From Brevibacillus reuszeri (GTDB lineage Bacteria; Bacillota; Bacilli; Brevibacillales; Brevibacillaceae): DNA of 64,000 bases. Positions 60,336-64,000 of this stretch are shown here, one piece after another. The first letter of the stretch is position 1; the number at the start of each line of letters is the position of its first letter. A program made the position numbers and the translations under genes. The notes under the pieces were generated by a model. That model saw nothing but the letters and a program-made list of their open reading frames with translations, searched no databases and was not told where the DNA came from. The DNA lies in NCBI RefSeq assembly GCF_002897295.1, contig NZ_BEXF01000011.1, positions 163,300 to 227,299 on the forward strand, given 5' to 3'.

Positions 60336-60695
60336 TCAATCCTTCTTAAGAATCCACCGCTGCAGCTGCTGCTCGATGCGATCCAGTGCTTGCTCTTCTT
60401 CTGATGATAGACTATCACAAAATATACGACGGTAGGCTAATCGCTCCTGAGCATATTTCTTCTCCACATACTGGATTACTTCATCGGATGCCTCCTCAAG
60501 TGAGAGCATTGTTGTTCCGTCAATAAACCTGGCAAAGACAAGTACATCTTCTCCATCAAGCGTAATCGTAAGTAAAGGAACATAAACCTCTTCGAAGCCT
60601 GGCGATAAGTCTTCTTCAGATACGGTATAGATGTTCGTCGAGAGATCGGGTACAGGCTCAAGTTCCAGTTCCTTTTTGTTCAGTTTCCAAAACAT
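60336..60695 (-). CDS. Hypothetical acidic protein, partner of the downstream membrane protein
   Basis: A 119-residue acidic soluble protein (FWKLNKKELELEPVPDLSTN ... TMLSLEEASDEVIQYVEKKYAQERLAYRR ... QQLQRWILKKD) ending in charged helices. No family is recognised. ATG 60695 has GGGGAG eight bases upstream; a GTG at 60704 is also in frame. It lies 19 bases before the hypothetical membrane gene, which suggests co-expression. Function unknown. Confidence 0.65.
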   Translation of the reverse strand: MFWKLNKKELELEPVPDLSTNIYTVSEEDLSPGFEEVYVPLLTITLDGEDVLVFARFIDGTTMLSLEEASDEVIQYVEKKYAQERLAYRRIFCDSLSSEEEQALDRIEQQLQRWILKKD

Positions 60696-60830
60696 ACACT
60701 TCACTCCCCGCTTTTACTGTGCAAAATAGCCCCAGATCTATTTGAGCTTTTTACCCGCTAGTATTCTGAACATTTTGTTTGGAGTGTTCAATTTCAGTAT
60801 GATCGGCGAAAATAACGGACGCTGACATCC

Positions 60831-60859
60831 TTGACAAATTAATATTACATTTGTAAAAT
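60831..60859 (+). promoter_or_regulatory. Sigma-A promoter of the blaI-M56 operon
   Basis: TTGACA (60831-60836) and TAAAAT (60854-60859) are separated by exactly 17 bases: a strong promoter. Operator 1 fills the spacer and overlaps the -10. Confidence 0.85.
60845..60856. promoter_or_regulatory. BlaI-type operator 1
   Basis: TTACATTTGTAA follows the TTACA-N2-TGTAA form of BlaI/MecI operators. It lies between the -35 and -10 elements, so repressor binding would block polymerase. Confidence 0.75.
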
Positions 60860-60873
60860 CCAAGTTGCACATT

Positions 60874-60893
60874 AAATTTACATTTGTAAATTT
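60874..60893. promoter_or_regulatory. BlaI-type operator 2
   Basis: AAATTTACATTTGTAAATTT contains the same TTACATTTGTAA core in a longer inverted repeat. Its centre is 33 bases (about three helical turns) from operator 1, just downstream of the predicted start site. Confidence 0.78.
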
Positions 60894-60922
60894 AAATTTT
60901 ATAGCAATAGGAGGTGAAGAAT

Positions 60923-61306
60923 ATGTCCACTATTCCGAGAATATCCGAATCCGAGTGGGAAATAATGAAGGTCATTTGGAAGCAATATCCGAAAACCGCT
61001 GAAGAAATCGCAGCTCAGCTACCGCCTGAAATCGAGTGGAGCGATCAGACGGTGCGCACCTTTCTGAACAGGCTTGTGAAAAAGAAAGCAATCAGATTCG
61101 AGAGGGCGGGTAGAAGCTATCTGTACTTCCCGGCCGTTTCCGAAGAAGATTGTGTCAAAGCGGAAAGCAAATCCTTTGTAAACAGGGTATTTGGCGGCGC
61201 GGCAAAGCTAATGGTAACTAACTTCTTGGAAGATGGCGATTGGTCCGAAAAGGAAATTGAGCAACTACAGAAGGTACTGGAAGAAAAAAAGGGAGAAAAA
61301 CGATAA
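60923..61306 (+). CDS. BlaI/MecI/CopY-family transcriptional repressor
   Basis: A 127-residue winged-helix repressor. The family start IPRISESEWEIMKVIWKQYPKTAEEIAAQL and the DNA-recognition region SDQTVRTFLNRLVKKKAIRFERAGRSYLYFP are clear, followed by the helical dimerisation end FVNRVFGGAAKLMVTNFLEDGDWS. ATG 60923 has AGGAGG eight bases upstream (a GTG nine bases earlier is also in frame). It is the first gene of an operon with an M56 membrane protease, the standard BlaI-BlaR1-type pairing. Two operators cover its promoter, so it is autorepressed. It is inactivated in other systems by cleavage after sensor activation. Confidence 0.93.
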   Translation: MSTIPRISESEWEIMKVIWKQYPKTAEEIAAQLPPEIEWSDQTVRTFLNRLVKKKAIRFERAGRSYLYFPAVSEEDCVKAESKSFVNRVFGGAAKLMVTNFLEDGDWSEKEIEQLQKVLEEKKGEKR

Positions 61307-61423
61307 CGACAGAGGCTGCAAATTGCCAGAGTCCATCGGTGAGGGAAAAACATGGAGATCCTGTGTAACGTTTTTTTATGATTTTTCTATTCTACGCTAG
61401 CGGCGAGTGCAGTTGCCCTGCTT

Positions 61424-63502
61424 GTGATGGTTATTCAAAGATTGTTTCACCGTCATCTGAGTGCCCGCCTTCAGCATGCGCTGTGGCTGATTGTGTTAGT
61501 CAGGCTGCTTTTGCCTGATTTCCCAAGCAGCCCCGCAAGCATATTTAATGTTGCCACACATATAAAAAATGCTGTTTCGATGATTCATGTTGAAGGATAC
61601 AGCCCCTCACATGATATCTCTCGAAACAGCCAAGAGAATAAAATACCACAAAATGATCATAGCATGACGCCTGAAAAAAATCATGCGCAACCTGAAACAA
61701 CTGTGCTGTGGGACGAAAAACAAACACTCCATTCCTCGCAAGCTCGATATGCGCTCGGTGTACAAATCGTATCGGCGATCTGGTTGGCCGGAGTGGTAGC
61801 GTTCATTACCTACTTGTTTTCCTACCTATTTCGGATGAGAAAGCGACGCAGAACGCTTACTCCGGTAACAGACCCGCGGATTTTGTCTGTCATGGATGAG
61901 GGTCAAAGGAAATTCGGTATAAAAAAACCAATCTCGCTTTACACAGGCGACTATGCAAAGAGCCCGTTTATTTCTGGATTGATTCATCCGTGGATCTTTA
62001 TACCGGAAGCGGTCGCGAAAGAATTGCCCGCTTCTCAGCTGCTGCATATTTTGTCACATGAACTCGCCCATTATAAAAGAAAAGACATGTGGTGGAATAC
62101 GCTCAGCAGTTTTGTCTTGATAATACACTGGATGAACCCGATCGTGTGGATATGTATGAAAAGAATGAAAGCGTCCAGGGAGATCGCGTGTGATGCCTAC
62201 GTCCTGGAGATTCTCGGAGAACATGAAGCAACTCCTTATGGCTTGACAATGATTAATTTCCTGAAGCGGTTTTCGACCAAATCGGATCAGCCCCAGCTGC
62301 TGTATTTTTGGGGAACGACGAACAAAAATGAAGTGACGAGGAGAATTACTATGATTAAAGCATTTAGAAAGGGATCATATAGATTTTCGACACTGGCGAT
62401 TGTCTGTGTGGCAAGTCTAGGGGTCGCGACGTTAACCAACGCCGCCACACCTGGTCCGACAAGCAGTTCCGCAAACGTTGTCCAGACAGGAGACGAACAC
62501 ATTCTCTTCGATTCCTCCTATCGTACTTATGGGGATTTGGAAAAAGCGATAAAGGTATCTCCTATTCCGTTTAAAGTACCTAATTTTTCAGAGTTACGTT
62601 TTGATTCTGTTACTCTATATCTAGAAGATAAAAAGTTATCCAAGGCGGATATCAAATTCAATAGATATATAGGAAATAGCCACAGTTTATATAATCTAGT
62701 GATTACTCCTGCTGAAGCTGATTTTGGCGATGCATTGTGGGATAATCAACAGTCTTCAGGAATCCAGAAAGAAACCCTGAATCTAATGGGAAGGAACATC
62801 TTAAAGCTAACCCGGGTATCAGACTCGCTGACTAACTATTACTGGGAGGAACAAGGCCTTCGTTATAAGCTCGGGGATTGGGATAATTCTCAAGAAGCGA
62901 TAGACGTGATTTCCTCTATGAAATTCCCCGACAAGGACATGTTGAAACGATACAAAAACGATGTTGCCAAAGCACATGGCAAATCATCCGTCTATGACAC
63001 AGAAGACTTGCGCGCCGTTCAAGATACACTCGGATTTGCTCCAAAGCTTCCCATGGAACTGCTCGGGACATTTAAATCGGCCAAAGCCGAGTTTTACTAC
63101 AGGGATACGGAACGTATATCTAAATCGTTCTTAGTAACATATGAAAGAACCAATAAGCCAGGAAAATGGAAAGAAAGCTTCTATTTTGATCAAATGAAAG
63201 ACACCAGCATCTATCAAGAAATGAAGAAGACGGGTACATATAGTTACGAGATCCTCAGACCCGATTATAACAACGTGAAAACGACTCCTTTGCAAATAGC
63301 GGGGAAAGAAGTATTCAAAACAGAAAAATATAAACAAGATGGGCGATATAGCTCGGCAGATGAGGCTGACCAGATCAGTTATTTTTGGGTAGAGAACGAT
63401 ATGGGCTACGAGGTAACGTTTTTAGAAGAGATTCCGCAGCAGCAAGAGATTGTTGCTGAATTGATGAAAGCAAAACAGGTAGATATCAACCAATTGAAAT
63501 AA
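61424..63502 (+). CDS. M56 (BlaR1-like) membrane metallopeptidase with DUF4367 C-terminal region; N-terminus interrupted by an in-frame TGA
   Basis: The 692-residue frame has N-terminal helices, M56 protease motif LSHELAH (His212, Glu213, His216), then a final helix (about 320-340) and a 350-residue extracellular part ending in a DUF4367 domain (GFAPKLPMELLGTF ... YFWVENDMGYEVTF). There is no penicillin-binding sensor domain, so the signal is not a beta-lactam. ATG 61424 has no ribosome-binding site. An in-frame start ATG 61352 with GAGGG in front gives MEILCNVFL, then TGA at 61379-61381, then sequence that continues the normal first helix of M56 proteins; the stop sits where a Trp is common. 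It follows blaI in one operon. Confidence 0.82.
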   Translation: MMVIQRLFHRHLSARLQHALWLIVLVRLLLPDFPSSPASIFNVATHIKNAVSMIHVEGYSPSHDISRNSQENKIPQNDHSMTPEKNHAQPETTVLWDEKQTLHSSQARYALGVQIVSAIWLAGVVAFITYLFSYLFRMRKRRRTLTPVTDPRILSVMDEGQRKFGIKKPISLYTGDYAKSPFISGLIHPWIFIPEAVAKELPASQLLHILSHELAHYKRKDMWWNTLSSFVLIIHWMNPIVWICMKRMKASREIACDAYVLEILGEHEATPYGLTMINFLKRFSTKSDQPQLLYFWGTTNKNEVTRRITMIKAFRKGSYRFSTLAIVCVASLGVATLTNAATPGPTSSSANVVQTGDEHILFDSSYRTYGDLEKAIKVSPIPFKVPNFSELRFDSVTLYLEDKKLSKADIKFNRYIGNSHSLYNLVITPAEADFGDALWDNQQSSGIQKETLNLMGRNILKLTRVSDSLTNYYWEEQGLRYKLGDWDNSQEAIDVISSMKFPDKDMLKRYKNDVAKAHGKSSVYDTEDLRAVQDTLGFAPKLPMELLGTFKSAKAEFYYRDTERISKSFLVTYERTNKPGKWKESFYFDQMKDTSIYQEMKKTGTYSYEILRPDYNNVKTTPLQIAGKEVFKTEKYKQDGRYSSADEADQISYFWVENDMGYEVTFLEEIPQQQEIVAELMKAKQVDINQLK

Positions 63503-63504
63503 GG

Positions 63505-63548
63505 CAAAAGGGAATGGTATGGATCTTTTGTACAATTCCCTTTTGTTC
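63505..63548 (+). terminator. Terminator of the blaI-M56 operon
   Basis: CAAAAGGGAAT (63505-63515) pairs perfectly with ATTCCCTTTTG (63535-63545), followed by TTCT. It begins two bases after the M56 stop codon. Confidence 0.85.
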
Positions 63549-63593
63549 TAGTGTAATGAATGGGGCCAGCAAAAAATTGCAAAGAAGCTTATA

Positions 63594-63634
63594 AACCCGA
63601 GTTATTGATAGGACAATTGCTCGGGTTCTTTTAA
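63594..63634 (+). terminator. Second terminator-like hairpin without a gene in front of it
   Basis: AACCCGAG (63594-63601) pairs perfectly with CTCGGGTT (63620-63627) and is followed by CTTTTAATT. The 45 bases between this and the first terminator contain no coding frame. It may be a fail-safe terminator or the end of a small RNA or deleted gene. Confidence 0.55.
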
Positions 63635-63893
63635 TTGGGCTGGGCTTGCTGTTGCTGATAGCAACTTCTGTATAACTTCTAAAAACAAACTGTCCCATAG
63701 AAAAACATCCTTATTTATAACGCACTTAGATACCTGTCTCACTTCTTTCCAACAACGCTACACTCTCCACATGTGACGAGGTGACAGGGAGTACAGCAAA
63801 ACTAGGAATGACATTTGCTCAAAGTAAAAAAAAAAATTATAAGAGCATTCCTGTACCTGATTTAACGTCCATATGTGAATGCTAATCTAATTC

Positions 63894-64000
63894 TTGACCA
63901 CCTAGTGGTATAACGCTCATAAAAAAATTGACCACCTGAACACCTCTATCCTGTATCTTGGAGTTGTCGAGACAACAAGATATGGGAGGAAAGGAAATGC
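63894..64000 (+). mobile_element. Possible left end of an insertion sequence (transposase start at 63997)
   Basis: TTGACCACCT occurs twice, at 63894-63903 and 63928-63937, as direct repeats 34 bases apart. They are followed by an inverted repeat GTTGTC-GA-GACAAC (63965-63978 region), then GGGAGGAAAGG and an ATG at 63997. Repeated end motifs followed by a well-marked start codon are typical of IS21-type ends. The element itself runs out of the window, so the identity is a guess. The 260 bases before it (63635-63893) are AT-rich and hold no gene I can support. Confidence 0.35.

Overview
The window looks like chromosomal DNA from a spore-forming-type Firmicute, most likely Brevibacillus or a close Paenibacillaceae/Bacillaceae relative. 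This is inferred from the gene content (CtaM/YozB, TcyP, YxeA, an LnrLMN-like exporter, a BesA/FeuA/Btr-type siderophore set, BlaI/M56), from strong AGGAGG-type ribosome-binding sites, and from frequent GTG and TTG starts. No rRNA, tRNA, CRISPR array or prophage was seen. The window opens inside a gene and closes just after what may be the left end of an insertion sequence.

Layout. 1-2.3 kb: exodeoxyribonuclease III, then a macrolide phosphotransferase preceded by a nine-residue leader peptide carrying an RLR arrest motif. 2.3-4.4 kb: CtaM-like oxidase assembly protein and an amino-acid permease. 4.8-11.1 kb: a sulfur block, with patB-tcyP (C-S lyase and cystine uptake) next to tauE-sqr-cstB (sulfide oxidation) read from a textbook sigma-54 promoter. 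11.3-14.5 kb: a very large hybrid sensor kinase. 14.6-19.8 kb: a two-component system plus three-gene ABC exporter resembling LnrJKLMN. 20-22 kb: TetR regulator and MFS pump. 22-24 kb: a lipoprotein and a stalk-domain secreted protein. 24-27 kb: response regulator, PepSY-like protein and sensor kinase in one operon. 27.4-30.4 kb: HEAT-repeat protein, radical SAM/SPASM enzyme, GNAT acetyltransferase and an APH-family kinase.

30.5-34.2 kb: YxeA, DUF418 protein, response regulator and kinase. 34.3-36.7 kb: MFS pump divergent from a LysR regulator. 36.8-42.2 kb: histidine phosphatase, a second DHA2 pump with a palindromic operator, and a MacB-type ABC pair. 42.4-45.5 kb: iron block (FeuA-like lipoprotein, BesA-like trilactone esterase, AraC/Btr-type activator) with two Fur boxes. 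45.7-50 kb: NhaC antiporter, amidohydrolase, small SMR-like protein and an XRE-cupin regulator. 50.4-54.5 kb: AlkD-like DNA repair, a divergent TetM-like ribosomal-protection GTPase, and a GC-rich orphan. 54.9-57.6 kb: DUF4256 protein, quinone-oxidoreductase-like enzyme and luciferase-like enzyme. 58-59.3 kb: a lipoprotein with two SGNH hydrolase domains. 59.4-60.7 kb: two hypothetical genes. 60.8-63.5 kb: BlaI-type repressor with two operators over its own promoter, followed by an M56/DUF4367 membrane sensor interrupted near its start by an in-frame TGA.

Taken together this is an accessory-rich stretch dominated by antibiotic and envelope-stress defence (Mph, TetM-like, LnrLMN-like, four exporters, four kinase systems, BlaI/M56) and by sulfur and iron handling. 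The points most worth following are the leader-peptide control of mph, the sigma-54-driven sulfide operon, and the interrupted BlaR-like sensor.
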